Of a stretch of 64,000 nucleotides of DNA, positions 47,164-56,601 are shown piece by piece (within the stretch, counting starts at the first letter, position 1; every line of letters starts with the position of its first letter). The translations under genes and the position numbers were made by a program. The DNA comes from Pseudovibrio sp. Ad37 (GTDB lineage: Bacteria; Pseudomonadota; Alphaproteobacteria; Rhizobiales; Stappiaceae): NCBI RefSeq assembly GCF_001623075.1, contig NZ_LMCF01000218.1:167210-231209 (forward strand), read 5' to 3'. Under the pieces are notes generated by a model. It was not told the origin of the DNA. It did not search any database and saw nothing but the letters and a program-made list of their open reading frames with translations.

Positions 47164-47688
47164 ATGCGCGCGAGATCAATCCTGACCCTACTGACTGCAA
47201 CTGTACTGAGTGTTGCCACCGGAACGACATTTGCTGCTGATCTCGTTCCTCCGGGGAGCTATGACACAACCATCCCGCAGATAGACGAAGAGGATTTCAT
47301 CGATCCTAATGAGAAAGTCTATTTCGGTTGGTCCGGCGACTATCTGCCAGCCTGTGACTCAGGCAAGGCGCAAAGAGCCGTCGCACGGCAAATCGCACGT
47401 GCTGTTCCAAGTTATTATGACGGATTAGAGATCAAGCTGATCGAAGAAATTCGCGAGTCAGATTTCACAATCAGACGCCCAAGCCCAGTGGGCCGCCGCT
47501 ATTGCAATGGCGTAGCAACACTAAGCGACGACACCCGCCACCGCATCTATTACGCACTGGTGCAGTATGATGGCTTCCTTGGCCTTTCATGGGGCGTCAA
47601 AGCTTGCCTTGACGGCCTCGACAAGTTCAGGGTCTACGATGGCGAATGCCGGACAGTTCGACCAGAGCAGGAAATCATACCCCGCTAA
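47164..47688 (+). CDS. Secreted hypothetical protein
   Basis: A 174-aa exported protein. Signal peptide ARSILTLLTATVLSVATGTT, cleavage near FAADL. The mature part has YFGWSGDYLPACDSGKAQRA, FTIRRPSPVGRRYCNGVATL, RIYYALVQYDGFLGLSWGVK, ACLDGLDKFRVYDGECRTV. Four cysteines suggest two disulfides. GGAGAG precedes the ATG. The repeated YCNG and CLDG segments recall small periplasmic proteins conserved in Rhizobiales; I cannot name a family. The gene ends 89 bp before hemG. Confidence 0.75.
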   Translation: MRARSILTLLTATVLSVATGTTFAADLVPPGSYDTTIPQIDEEDFIDPNEKVYFGWSGDYLPACDSGKAQRAVARQIARAVPSYYDGLEIKLIEEIRESDFTIRRPSPVGRRYCNGVATLSDDTRHRIYYALVQYDGFLGLSWGVKACLDGLDKFRVYDGECRTVRPEQEIIPR

Positions 47689-47716
47689 CGCAACGCCTTG
47701 CTACATCATGCCTCCT

Positions 47717-47762
47717 AGGACTGTGTGCACATGAGATTTATATTCGATCTCAGCACAGTCCT
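47717..47762 (+). promoter_or_regulatory. Long hairpin in the hemG leader
   Basis: AGGACTGTG (47717-47725) pairs with CACAGTCCT (47754-47762), and inside it TGAGAT pairs with ATCTCA around a 9-nt loop. It ends 15 nt before the hemG start and has no T-tract, so it is not an intrinsic terminator; it may affect translation or mRNA stability. Confidence 0.5.
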
Positions 47763-47777
47763 ACGGGTTCACAACTG

Positions 47778-48305
47778 ATGAAATACTATCTCGCCTACGC
47801 CAGTCATGACGGCCAGACTAAAAAAATAATTGGCAAGATCTCAGAGTTTCTTGAAAAGAATGGAGAAAAGATCGTCTTCCTCCCTCTTGTAACAGGGGTG
47901 GAACAGCTCCCAACTGATTTGAAGGACAACCGAATTCTCATTGGAGCCCCTATCCGCTATGGCTTCCACTTACGTCCGGTTCGCCAGTTTGTCAGCCGCA
48001 ATTTGGCCGAACTGAATCAGGCACATACAGCTTTCTTTTCAGTCAACCTGACGGCCCGAAAGCCGGAGAAGAGCACCCCGCAAACCAACGCATACCTCAG
48101 GAAATACTTGGAGAAATCGAAGTTTGAGCCAAAGAAGGTTGCTGTCTTTGCAGGTGCTCTCAACTATCCTGACTACAAGCCGTGGGATCGAGTGATGATC
48201 CAACTCATCATGAAGATGACCAATGGCCCGACAGACCCCAAACTCACTGTCGAATTTACCGATTGGAATGCTGTCGAGCATTTTGCGAAGGAGCTCGCCC
48301 AGTAA
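47778..48305 (+). CDS. hemG: Menaquinone-dependent protoporphyrinogen oxidase HemG
   Basis: Oxidises protoporphyrinogen IX to protoporphyrin IX in haem synthesis using FMN. The 175-aa flavodoxin-fold protein begins MKYYLAYASHDGQTKKIIGK (FMN phosphate loop), has IGAPIRYGFHLRPVRQFV, FAGALNYPDYKPWDRVMIQL, IMKMTNGPTDPK and EFTDWNAVEHFAKELAQ, which match E. coli HemG (181 aa). Most alphaproteobacteria use HemJ for this step, so HemG is notable here. The ATG at 47778 is preferred to the in-frame upstream start because of its length and the HemG N-terminus. Confidence 0.93.
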   Translation: MKYYLAYASHDGQTKKIIGKISEFLEKNGEKIVFLPLVTGVEQLPTDLKDNRILIGAPIRYGFHLRPVRQFVSRNLAELNQAHTAFFSVNLTARKPEKSTPQTNAYLRKYLEKSKFEPKKVAVFAGALNYPDYKPWDRVMIQLIMKMTNGPTDPKLTVEFTDWNAVEHFAKELAQ

Positions 48306-48387
48306 CCGCAAGCTCTGACACAATCAAATCGAAGTCCCTTGCATTATTGGAAGAAACACGGATATCGTGCAGACCACTCAATTCTCC

Positions 48388-48436
48388 TAGAGCGTATCAC
48401 CGAATGCACCTCCGGGTTTCGGATAAGGATGCGCGT
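48388..48436. repeat. Dispersed intergenic palindromic element, copy B
   Basis: TAGAGCGTATCACCGAA ... TTCGGATAAGGATGCGCG: same layout as copy A (20951-20996), with arms GCGTATC / GATGCGC and inner CCGAA / TTCGG around TGCACCTCCGGGT. It sits between hemG and the first GST gene. Confidence 0.6.
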
Positions 48437-48470
48437 TGCAACATGATCTAGTGTTTTACAGGTGGCTGCC

Positions 48471-49088
48471 ATGCAAACTCTCCGTTCCTCCAGCGCTTCT
48501 CCCTTTGGTCGCAAAATCAAGCTCGCACTGTACGTGCTAGGCTTCGCAGACAAAGTGAATATTGAAGTCGCGCAGACACTCGATCCCAATGACACGCTCC
48601 GCCAGCAAAACCCGCTCGGCAAAATCCCGTGTCTTGTCCTTGAAGACGGCAACGTACTCTACGACAGCCGCGTCATCACTGAATATCTGGACTATACGGC
48701 TGGTGGCGAAAAGCTGTTTCCAGCAGGTGCTGAACGATTTGAAATTCTGACCAAACAAGCCCTTGCAGATGGTATCTGCGATGCGGCAATCCAAATCGTT
48801 TATGAAAGCCGTATGCGCCCGGAAGAAAAGAAGCATCAGGACTGGGTGGACTACCAGCAGGCAAAGGTTGATCGCGCACTGACAGCCTTCGAAAACAACC
48901 CTCTGCCAAAGGTCCAGCATAATTCTCCGGATGCAGCTCAGATAGCCCTGGCCTGTGCTCTTGGATACCTTGATCTTCGTTTCGCAGGTGAATGGCGTAA
49001 ATCCTATCCGACACTCGTTGCTTGGCTGGATGACTTCGCTTCTAGCGTACCTTCATTCGACAAAACCAAAGCTGAGCCGGGAGTTTAG
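48471..49088 (+). CDS. Glutathione S-transferase family protein 1
   Basis: A 205-aa GST. The thioredoxin-like N-terminal domain has TLRSSSASPFGRKIKLALYV (active-site Ser region), QNPLGKIPCLVLEDG with the cis-Pro, and YDSRVITEYLD (glutathione gamma-Glu contact). The helical C-domain has DAAQIALACALGYLDLRFAG. AGGTGG precedes the ATG at 48471. Its close paralog follows after 5 bp, a recent tandem duplication. Substrate unknown. Likely one operon. Confidence 0.92.
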   Translation: MQTLRSSSASPFGRKIKLALYVLGFADKVNIEVAQTLDPNDTLRQQNPLGKIPCLVLEDGNVLYDSRVITEYLDYTAGGEKLFPAGAERFEILTKQALADGICDAAIQIVYESRMRPEEKKHQDWVDYQQAKVDRALTAFENNPLPKVQHNSPDAAQIALACALGYLDLRFAGEWRKSYPTLVAWLDDFASSVPSFDKTKAEPGV

Positions 49089-49093
49089 GCAGA

Positions 49094-49726
49094 ATGGTCA
49101 TCCTCCGCACGTCACCAACCTCCCCTTATGGACGCAAAGCGCGTATCGCTGCTGCTGTTCTGGAACTTCAGGAACAGGTGAAAGTCGATTGGGCTGACAC
49201 AAGAGCATCCGAAGGCTCTTTGTACGAACAAAACCCACTTGCAAAAGTCCCAACACTTCTGCTGGAAAATGGCGATGTAGTCTACGACAGCCGCGTCGCA
49301 TTGGAGCTGCTCGACACTCTGGCTGGTGGAGGCAAGATCATCCCGCCAGACGGCACCCGCATCTCAGTCCTTACGAAACAGGCAATGGCAGATGGCATCA
49401 CTGATGCCGCCATTCAAGCTCAGATTGAAACAAGGAACCACCCGGAAGAACACTGGAACCGGACCTGGATCGACCGTCAGCAAGGAAAAGTTGATCGCAC
49501 ATTGAAAGCCTTCAATGACCATCCTTTGCCAACTCCAACAGAAACCAACGGCATTCCGGACTGTGCCCAGATCGCACTTGCTTGCTCATTAGGTTATCTC
49601 GATTTACGAGCGAATGGGGAATGGCGACAGAACAACCCGAAACTGGTTCGCTGGCATGATGCTTTTGTTGCGCAGGTTCCGGCCTACAACGAAACACAGA
49701 CACCAGAAATGCTTGAGAGAAGCTAA
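49094..49726 (+). CDS. Glutathione S-transferase family protein 2
   Basis: A 210-aa GST paralog of the preceding gene, aligned along its length: ILRTSPTSPYGRKARIAAAV, QNPLAKVPTLLLENGDVVYD, SRVALELLDTLAGGGK, DCAQIALACSLGYLDLRANG, EWRQNNPKLVRWHDAF. The active-site Ser region and cis-Pro loop are kept, so both should be functional. Ends with a strong bidirectional terminator. Confidence 0.92.
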   Translation: MVILRTSPTSPYGRKARIAAAVLELQEQVKVDWADTRASEGSLYEQNPLAKVPTLLLENGDVVYDSRVALELLDTLAGGGKIIPPDGTRISVLTKQAMADGITDAAIQAQIETRNHPEEHWNRTWIDRQQGKVDRTLKAFNDHPLPTPTETNGIPDCAQIALACSLGYLDLRANGEWRQNNPKLVRWHDAFVAQVPAYNETQTPEMLERS

Positions 49727-49731
49727 AAACG

Positions 49732-49764
49732 AAAAAGGCGCATGCCGGAAGCATGCGCCTTTAA
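49732..49764. terminator. Bidirectional terminator between GST2 and Omp25-like genes
   Basis: Perfect 12-bp stem AAAGGCGCATGC / GCATGCGCCTTT around CGGAA with flanking A and T runs. Confidence 0.9.
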
Positions 49765-49782
49765 AGCAGAAAATCAGTTCAA

Positions 49783-50448
49783 TTAGAACTTCATGGAAAC
49801 GCCTGCGCGTACCAGATTTTCATCAATCTTAGTTTTCTCAGTGTTGCCACCGAAGTCAAACTTCTGATCGCCGAAGTCCTGATAGAGGTATTCAAGGCGA
49901 GCAGTCAGAGTGTCGGTTACTGCGTGTTCAACACCAGCACCTACAACGTAACCAATTGCGATTGTGTCATCTTTGCCTGCAGAGGATTTTGCAGTCAGAT
50001 CTTTGAATGCAGCACCACCTGTACCGTATACAAGCGTACGGTCGAGAGCGTAACCTGCACGAGCGCGAACGGTTGCATTCCAGTCGGACTGCAGCTCTAC
50101 GCCAGCGCTTTTCTCTTCAAGGTCGTTGTACTGAATGTCAGCTTCAGCACCCAGGACAACACTTGGAGCAACCATGAAGTTGTAACCGGCATGAACGCCC
50201 GCAGTTACACCATTCTGGTCGTCATCCAATGCACCGGATGCACCGCTTTTGCCATCAGCGCCGAGGAATCCCCAACCAGCGTTGGCACCAATGTAAGCAC
50301 CAGACCAGTCATACGCAGAAAAGGTCGCTGGTGTTTCATAAGAAATTTCTGGCTGACTTGGCTGTACTGGCTGAGGGAGGTCAGCAGCAAGGGAAGTGCC
50401 GGCCATCAGACCGAAAGCGATAGCGGTACAAGACGCAATACGCAGCAT
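49783..50448 (-). CDS. Omp25/Omp31-type outer-membrane beta-barrel protein
   Basis: A 221-aa outer-membrane protein. Signal peptide ending SLAADLPQ, then a Pro-rich linker and the barrel start AYDWSGAYIGANAGWGFLGA, a family hallmark of Rhizobiales Omp25/31 proteins. Further strands: YNFMVAPSVVLGAEADIQYN, RARAGYALDRTLVYGTGGAA, VGAGVEHAVTDTLTARLEYL, YQDFGDQKFDFGG and the C-terminal NLVRAGVSMKF. The terminal Phe fits BAM-dependent insertion. Small structural or adhesion barrel. Confidence 0.92.
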   Translation of the reverse strand: MLRIASCTAIAFGLMAGTSLAADLPQPVQPSQPEISYETPATFSAYDWSGAYIGANAGWGFLGADGKSGASGALDDDQNGVTAGVHAGYNFMVAPSVVLGAEADIQYNDLEEKSAGVELQSDWNATVRARAGYALDRTLVYGTGGAAFKDLTAKSSAGKDDTIAIGYVVGAGVEHAVTDTLTARLEYLYQDFGDQKFDFGGNTEKTKIDENLVRAGVSMKF

Positions 50449-50842
50449 GTATCATTCTCCAACAAATTATAAACGGAGCGCATGAAACGCATCCGCTGGG
50501 GGAAGGCGATCAAATGAGACCGCCCCAGGATGGAGAAAGGTATGATTTGACTTTGTGGCTGGATCTGACACGAATTCTGGTTAATTCAAGGCAAACTACA
50601 GAAAGAATATGGCACCTTTGACAACCTGTTGTTTACGCTAGGTAATGCATACTATTTGAGTGGCCATTTTACTATACACAAGCTGTGATCAATTCTACCG
50701 ACTGAAATTTTTGCAGAGATCTGGTGTCAAAAGTGATCTGAGACACTTCAAGAACGCGGCAAACCTGTCTATATACCCGGTCAGACTCCTGTATGCCCCC
50801 TTTGGCGTAGCAAATAACCTTACATAATTGGAATTTCAGCCT
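50449..50842. other. Divergent promoter region, Omp25-like and antiporter genes
   Basis: 394 bp of AT-rich sequence with both promoters. I see no supported small ORF or stable RNA. Confidence 0.5.
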
Positions 50843-51829
50843 ATGCTTTTCTCATATGCTGCCCTCCTCGGAGGTCTCGCACTATTGATTTTTGCCGGTG
50901 ACTTGCTTGTACGCGGCGCTGTGTCAATTGCTCAGGCTCTGGGAATTCCAACTCTCATCATCGGTTTGACCATTGTCGCCTTTGGTACCTCTGCACCAGA
51001 ACTCTTTATCTCTTTAAAAGCTGCTCTCGACGGTGTCAGCGGTGTTGCAATCGGTAACGTTGTCGGCTCCAACATCGCAAACGTACTGCTGGTTCTTGGT
51101 GTACCTGCTCTGATCGCAACAACGCCATGCGATGAAAATGGAGCTCACAGAAACGCTCTGTTCATGCTTGTGGTCTCCGTCATTTTTGCAGCACTCTGCT
51201 TCATGGGTACGCTAACCCATTATGCAGGTATCGGCCTTCTTGTTTTGCTTCTAATCTTTCTGGGAGATTCAGTCCGCGCAACCAAGAAGCATAAAAAAGA
51301 GAACGACTCTTGCTGTGTAACGGCTTCTGAAGGAGATGAAGAAGACGATCTCGACGTCGATTCCGTTCCAGAAAATAAAGCGATTGCAGCACTCTTCCTC
51401 GTTCTGGGCCTGATCGGCCTGCCGCTTGGAGCTCAACTGACGATCTCCGGGGCAACTGATGTGGCATCATCCTGGGGCGTGTCCGATGCCGTCATCGGTC
51501 TAACTGTCGTTGCACTTGGCACCTCGCTGCCAGAGCTTGCAACAACCGTCATGGCAGCCCTCCGTCAGCATTCAGCAGTGGCTCTCGGCAACGTCATTGG
51601 CTCAAATGTATTTAATCTGCTGGCGATCATGGGCATCACGGTCACAATCATTCCAATCCCGATCCCAGAACAAATCCTCGTCTACGACATCTGGGTCATG
51701 CTAGCCTGTGCCGTACTGCTGTATATCTTTGCCGCCAAGCGTCTGTGCCTCGGCAAAGCATGGGGCATATTCCTTAGCGTTGCCTATGTCGCTTACATCT
51801 ACGGCGTATTTGCTCTGGATTTCATCTAG
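50843..51829 (+). CDS. Calcium/sodium antiporter (CaCA family, YrbG-like)
   Basis: A 328-aa inner-membrane cation exchanger of 10 helices. Both inverted alpha-repeats are intact: IVAFGTSAPELFISLKAALD with GNVVGSNIANVLLV, and VVALGTSLPELATTVMAALR with GNVIGSNVFNLLAI; their Glu and Asn residues bind the ion. A cytoplasmic acidic loop (residues about 155-175, SEGDEEDDLDVD) sits between the halves. ATG at 50843 follows GGAA; an in-frame TTG at 50828 is an alternative. Confidence 0.94.
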   Translation: MLFSYAALLGGLALLIFAGDLLVRGAVSIAQALGIPTLIIGLTIVAFGTSAPELFISLKAALDGVSGVAIGNVVGSNIANVLLVLGVPALIATTPCDENGAHRNALFMLVVSVIFAALCFMGTLTHYAGIGLLVLLLIFLGDSVRATKKHKKENDSCCVTASEGDEEDDLDVDSVPENKAIAALFLVLGLIGLPLGAQLTISGATDVASSWGVSDAVIGLTVVALGTSLPELATTVMAALRQHSAVALGNVIGSNVFNLLAIMGITVTIIPIPIPEQILVYDIWVMLACAVLLYIFAAKRLCLGKAWGIFLSVAYVAYIYGVFALDFI

Positions 51830-51858
51830 GACACACAACTAAAACACTTCTGAGAGAC

Positions 51859-51889
51859 CGCACCTGCCGTTGAATCGGATAAGGTGCGT
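51859..51889 (+). terminator. Weak hairpin after the antiporter gene
   Basis: CGCACCT / AGGTGCG with a 15-nt loop followed by TTTCC; a weak T-tract, so termination is uncertain. Confidence 0.4.
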
Positions 51890-51930
51890 TTCCATATTTT
51901 ATTTCAGCATACACCGAGAGTAATTGGATC

Positions 51931-53964
51931 ATGGCTAAAGACACATCTGACATGCCTGCTCAAGCAGAAGACAATGTCGATGTGCCCCAAAGCAATCCAG
52001 ACATCCAGTTTGAAAGCAATGCCGCGCCACGCAAACCTGGCGTAAAGGGTGTTGAAGTCATTGCAGACTTCGTAAAACGCTTGCCCCTTGGCCCCGGCGT
52101 CTACCGCATGTTTGATGAGGACGGCGAAGTCCTCTATGTGGGCAAAGCCCGGTCACTGAAGAAGCGCGTCACAAGTTACACTCGGCTTCAGGGCCAATCC
52201 AACCGCATTATGCGGATGATCATGGCAACCGCTGCCATGGAGTTTGTTGAAACCCGCACAGAACCAGAAGCCTTGCTGCTGGAAGCAAACCTCATCAAGC
52301 GTTTGCGCCCTCGCTTCAACGTACTTCTACGCGACGACAAGTCCTTTCCATACATTCTGATCAGTGCCGACCATGAAGCCCCTGCCCTGATCAAACACCG
52401 CGGTGCTCGGGCCCGCAAAGGTGATTACTTCGGACCATTTGCATCCGCTGGCGCTGTCAACGACACCATCAATGCCATGCAAAAAGCGTTTCTCATCCGC
52501 AACTGCTCCGACAGCTACTATTCCAATCGCTCACGCCCTTGCCTGCTTTATCAAATCAAGCGTTGTGCAGCACCATGCACTGGCGAGATCTCCATTGAGG
52601 ACTACAAAGGACTTGTTGCTGAAGCAAAGTCCTTCCTCTCAGGCAAAAGCCAGCTCATCAAACAAGACCTGGCAGTCGCTATGGAAAAAGCCTCAGAGAA
52701 CCTCGACTTTGAACAGGCGGCTGTCTATCGCGACCGCATCTCTGCACTGTCACATGTTCAGAGTCATCAGGGCATCAATCCGCAGAGCATTGAAGAAGCA
52801 GATGTTTTCGCCACCTATCAGGAAGGTGGCCAGACATGCGTACAAGTCTTCTTCTTTCGCACAGGACAAAACTGGGGCAACCGTGCATACTTCCCTAAAG
52901 CGGATAAAAGCTACGAACCCTCGGAAATTCTGGAGAGCTTCCTCTCCCAGTTCTACGAGGATAAACCACCACCACGTATGGTCTTGCTCTCTCATGAATT
53001 GGAAGAGCAAGAACTACTGGCAGAAGCCCTCTCTGCAAGGGCCAATCGCAAGGTCGAAGTTGCAATACCAAAGCGCGGCGAAAAACGCGAATTGGTGGAG
53101 CATGCGCTCACGAATGCCAAGGGCGCTCTTGGCCGTAGGCTTGCTGAGACATCCAGCCAGCTGAAACTCTTGAAGGGCGTCGCTGAAGCCTTTGATCTGG
53201 ACCGTACGCCACGTCGCATCGATGTTTTCGACAACTCCCACATCTCAGGCACCAATGCTGTTGGCGGAATGATTGTTGCGGGCTCTGATGGCTTTGCGAA
53301 AGGTCAGTACAGAAAATTCAACATCAAGTCAGAAGACCTGATCCCGGGCGACGACTACGGCATGATGCGAGAAGTGCTCTCACGCCGTTTCGCCCGCCTG
53401 ATGAAGGAAAACCCGGAAGGTTACGAACAAGCCGCCCGTTTCACCGCACAATCAAAAACTGAGCCAAAAGCCGGTGAAGAAGAGCAGGATGTCGCACCAT
53501 CCAATGCTGACATCCCTGCATGGCCTGATTTGGTGCTGATCGATGGCGGGAAAGGCCAGCTCAGCGCCGTTCGCGAAACACTCGAAGAGATGGGCATCAC
53601 GGACATCCCATTGGTCGGCATCGCAAAAGGTCCTGATCGCGATGCAGGACGCGAGAAGTTCTTCGTCACGGGCAAACAAAGTTTCATGTTACCTGAACGT
53701 GATCCGGTCCTGTACTTTGTGCAACGCATGCGAGATGAGGCACACCGCTTCGCGATCGGCTCCCACAGAGCTCGCCGCAAGAAGGCAATCGTCGCAAATC
53801 CACTGGACGAAATCGCAGGTATTGGCCCGACAAGAAAGCGCGTTCTGCTTCGTCACTTCGGCACAGCAAAAGCAGTTTCAAAAGCTGGCATCGAAGACTT
53901 GCGAGCTGTTTCGGGAATCTCTGAAAGCATTGCAAAACTGATCTACAACCACTTCCACGAATAA
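51931..53964 (+). CDS. uvrC: Excinuclease ABC subunit C
   Basis: Makes both incisions in nucleotide excision repair. The 677-aa protein has, after a 45-residue variable N-terminus, the GIY-YIG nuclease ([33 protein letters not shown]), the UVR UvrB-contact motif ([13 protein letters not shown]), the RNase H-like second nuclease ([50 protein letters not shown]) and a helix-hairpin-helix C-terminus. A Glu/Gln-rich insertion ([20 protein letters not shown]) lies before the second nuclease motif block, as in other alphaproteobacteria. No LexA box is seen upstream, unlike uvrB. Confidence 0.96.
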   Translation: MAKDTSDMPAQAEDNVDVPQSNPDIQFESNAAPRKPGVKGVEVIADFVKRLPLGPGVYRMFDEDGEVLYVGKARSLKKRVTSYTRLQGQSNRIMRMIMATAAMEFVETRTEPEALLLEANLIKRLRPRFNVLLRDDKSFPYILISADHEAPALIKHRGARARKGDYFGPFASAGAVNDTINAMQKAFLIRNCSDSYYSNRSRPCLLYQIKRCAAPCTGEISIEDYKGLVAEAKSFLSGKSQLIKQDLAVAMEKASENLDFEQAAVYRDRISALSHVQSHQGINPQSIEEADVFATYQEGGQTCVQVFFFRTGQNWGNRAYFPKADKSYEPSEILESFLSQFYEDKPPPRMVLLSHELEEQELLAEALSARANRKVEVAIPKRGEKRELVEHALTNAKGALGRRLAETSSQLKLLKGVAEAFDLDRTPRRIDVFDNSHISGTNAVGGMIVAGSDGFAKGQYRKFNIKSEDLIPGDDYGMMREVLSRRFARLMKENPEGYEQAARFTAQSKTEPKAGEEEQDVAPSNADIPAWPDLVLIDGGKGQLSAVRETLEEMGITDIPLVGIAKGPDRDAGREKFFVTGKQSFMLPERDPVLYFVQRMRDEAHRFAIGSHRARRKKAIVANPLDEIAGIGPTRKRVLLRHFGTAKAVSKAGIEDLRAVSGISESIAKLIYNHFHE

Positions 53965-54047
53965 TCACGGGATAACGCATTGTTTTCACAAATAGAAAAC
54001 GACTATACGCTATTCTCATCAAAACTTAACAACCAAAGGTGAGAGCA

Positions 54048-55079
54048 GTGCGTTCAGACAGGGTATTATCAAAGAAAAAACCAAATACCCCGATCTTGCT
54101 TCATCTGGTGCGCGCAGGAACACTTGCAGTCACCTTCTTGCTCCTCGCCTCTTTATTCGCTCCCGGAAACCTGTTGAGCGAAGCGGTAGCTTTCTTCATC
54201 CCTCAGCTTATCGCAGTAGGTTTTGTCGGTCTCCTTCTCTGGCTCGTACTGGCCAGAAAGCTGCACTGGCTCCATTTACTCTGCCTCTTAGGATTGATCA
54301 TCTCCAGCTTCTGGATGGTCACCAGCATCCGTCTCGTCACTCAACCTGTCGCAATTCTGGATAACCACCCCAAGAGCAAGTCGTTCAACGTCATGAGCCT
54401 CAATCTCCTGCATATGCAGTTCGAGAAGGAGGCCTTGCAAGAGCTGATTGAAAAACGTCAACCAGACCTGATCGTGTTTCAGGAAACCGCAAGCGCAACT
54501 CCTCGCCTGAAAACATTCCTTACAGAGAATTATCAATACGCTATCCTGCCCCCAGCAAAGCGCGACACTGATCTCACAGTCTTCAGCAAATTTCCGCTAA
54601 AGAACTCAAAACGGGTTCATATACCTGGCCTTGGGCAAAACGGGTACATCCCGCGCGAGTTCCTGAGCGCAGATATCGACATCAACGGCACCCTGATCCA
54701 GCTCTATGCAATCCACCCGGCAAGTCCACGCAGTCAACGTCGCCTGGACGGACGGACGACCTACATGAATTACGTGTCAAATTACATCCGGGAACAGCGG
54801 ACAGATTCACCCATTATGGTTTTAGGGGACTGGAACACCCCTGTCTGGTCAGATACCTTTCAGAAACTGCTTTCAGATTTGAAGCTGAAAACAACGTTCA
54901 CCAGCCTCATTCCGCAGACAACTCGATATTTTATCAATCCATTTCTTGGAAAAGTGTTGGGATCAAAAGTCGATCACATCACCTCTTCTGAAGAAATTAT
55001 AATCAAAGACCTCATAATTGACGAAGATGTCGGCTCAGACCATTTTCCAATCTTCGCGACACTTCACATATTACCCTAA
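54048..55079 (+). CDS. Membrane-anchored endonuclease/exonuclease/phosphatase family protein
   Basis: A 343-aa protein with three N-terminal helices (residues about 20-105: LVRAGTLAVTFLLLASLFAP, AVAFFIPQLIAVGFVGLLLW, LLCLLGLIISSFWMVTSI) and a C-terminal EEP domain: SFNVMSLNLL, LIVFQETAS, GDWNTPVWSDTF and VGSDHFPIFATL are the four metal/catalytic motifs. The active site probably faces the periplasm; relatives hydrolyse phosphodiesters in lipids or nucleic acids. Start GTG at 54048, following AAAGGTGAG. Confidence 0.88.
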   Translation: MRSDRVLSKKKPNTPILLHLVRAGTLAVTFLLLASLFAPGNLLSEAVAFFIPQLIAVGFVGLLLWLVLARKLHWLHLLCLLGLIISSFWMVTSIRLVTQPVAILDNHPKSKSFNVMSLNLLHMQFEKEALQELIEKRQPDLIVFQETASATPRLKTFLTENYQYAILPPAKRDTDLTVFSKFPLKNSKRVHIPGLGQNGYIPREFLSADIDINGTLIQLYAIHPASPRSQRRLDGRTTYMNYVSNYIREQRTDSPIMVLGDWNTPVWSDTFQKLLSDLKLKTTFTSLIPQTTRYFINPFLGKVLGSKVDHITSSEEIIIKDLIIDEDVGSDHFPIFATLHILP

Positions 55080-55128
55080 AGTAAGCATATAATAACTTTA
55101 TAGGGACCGGTTCGGAGGGAAATTTGGA

Positions 55129-55818
55129 ATGCCACGAGAATTGCTTATATCCTTCGATGCAGACCAAACCCTCTTTGATTTTCAACGAATTCTGGACGAA
55201 GCCCTCATCACCACCGCCAGTTTTTTAAGCCATTACTCTGACAAACCCATCACGCCCAAACGCCTCAAAAAAGTACATAAATCCCTCGTTGAAGACGCAG
55301 ACCCCAGCAACATTCGCTATCTGGAAATTCGAAGAGCTTCATTTGAACAAGCACTTAATCCACTGAGCAATGCTAAGGATTTGTCCGAGCAGGCGCTGGA
55401 GATCTTCAAGAAAGTCCGCTTCGGAGACCCTTACTTTTACCCTCATGTCAAAGAAACGCTCGCAACACTGAAGCGAAACTACAAGACAGCACTTATCACC
55501 AATGGCAACTCTTGCCCTAAAAGCACAGGTATCGCCCACCTCTTCGACTTCGTGGTGATGGCAGAAGAGTATCCCTACAAAAAACCGGACCCCCGTCTCT
55601 TTGATGCTATGCTTTCAATGGCTGGCATGAGCCCCGACAAGCTCATCCACGTAGGCGACTCATTGGAACACGACATCGCAGGTGCAAACAATATCGGCGC
55701 CACGTCCGTCTGGTTTAACCCTCTGCAGCATAACAACCAATCCCCTGTTCTGCCAGATCATTCCATAGCCTGCATGCGTGAATTACCAAGTTTGGTCGCT
55801 GGATACGCCTCACGTTAA
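55129..55818 (+). CDS. HAD-superfamily hydrolase (YjjG/5'-nucleotidase-like)
   Basis: A 229-aa HAD phosphatase. Motif I ISFDADQTLFD is complete (DxDxT), the helical cap follows, motif II is ALITNGNSCP, motif III includes YPYKKPDPRLFDAML and the metal site HVGDSLEHDIAGANNIG. YjjG-type enzymes remove phosphate from nucleotides or odd pyrimidines. A strong CGGAGGGA site precedes the ATG. The next gene is thymidine kinase, so a link to nucleotide salvage is possible. Confidence 0.88.
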   Translation: MPRELLISFDADQTLFDFQRILDEALITTASFLSHYSDKPITPKRLKKVHKSLVEDADPSNIRYLEIRRASFEQALNPLSNAKDLSEQALEIFKKVRFGDPYFYPHVKETLATLKRNYKTALITNGNSCPKSTGIAHLFDFVVMAEEYPYKKPDPRLFDAMLSMAGMSPDKLIHVGDSLEHDIAGANNIGATSVWFNPLQHNNQSPVLPDHSIACMRELPSLVAGYASR

Positions 55819-55935
55819 AAGTTTGCCGTGGAACCTTGTGAGTAACCTCCCAGGGTTCTGGCCTCTCCCACGAATCCATGTATGAAGACCTGATCAGATT
55901 GAACGCGATGAGGCGCGCCGCGCCGCGAAGGGCCA

Positions 55936-56574
55936 ATGGCAAAACTATATTTCAATTTCTCCGCAATGAATGCTGGTAAGTCCACTCTGCTATTGCAGGC
56001 CTCCTATAACTATCAGGAACGCGGCATGCGCAGTTTGCTGTTCACAGCAGCCCTCGACAATCGCACCAAGGTCGGAGAGATTTCATCACGTATAGGTTTG
56101 AAATCAGACGCCCTCATCTACGACACAAAGCTTGATCTGTTCGCTTGTATTGAGGAACAACTCAAAGAACACCAGTTCAATGCCGTTTTCATCGATGAAG
56201 CGCAATTCCTGACAGAGGAACAGGTCTGGCAGCTGGCCAATGTTGCTGATCATCTTCGTATTCCTGTAATGGCTTACGGTTTGAGAACCGATTTTCAGGG
56301 CAAGATGTTCCCAGGCAGTGCCGCACTCCTCGCCATTGCAGATATCCTCCGCGAAGTGAGAACCATCTGCTGGTGCGGATCCAAAGCAACAATGGTGGCC
56401 CGCGTGGATGAAAGCGGAAACATTGTCGAAGAAGGTGATCAGGTTGTCATCGGCGGTGAGGAATCCTACATCTCGCTTTGCAGAAAACACTGGTCCATGC
56501 GCAAACTTGGGGAACCCACCGGTGAAAACAAGGATGCACTCTCCGACATGATGTGCGAACCTGTAGACCAATAA
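55936..56574 (+). CDS. tdk: Thymidine kinase
   Basis: Phosphorylates thymidine in the salvage path. The 212-aa class II enzyme has the P-loop FSAMNAGKST (residues 8-17), the catalytic and Walker-B-like VFIDEAQFLTEEQVWQL and YGLRTDFQGKMFPGSAALLA, and a zinc site of four cysteine/histidine residues in ICWCGSKATMVARVD and SLCRKHW. All intact. It is followed 27 bp later by an HlyU-family gene. Confidence 0.96.
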   Translation: MAKLYFNFSAMNAGKSTLLLQASYNYQERGMRSLLFTAALDNRTKVGEISSRIGLKSDALIYDTKLDLFACIEEQLKEHQFNAVFIDEAQFLTEEQVWQLANVADHLRIPVMAYGLRTDFQGKMFPGSAALLAIADILREVRTICWCGSKATMVARVDESGNIVEEGDQVVIGGEESYISLCRKHWSMRKLGEPTGENKDALSDMMCEPVDQ

Positions 56575-56601
56575 AACTACGTTTAGTCTGGGAGAATAAA
56601 C

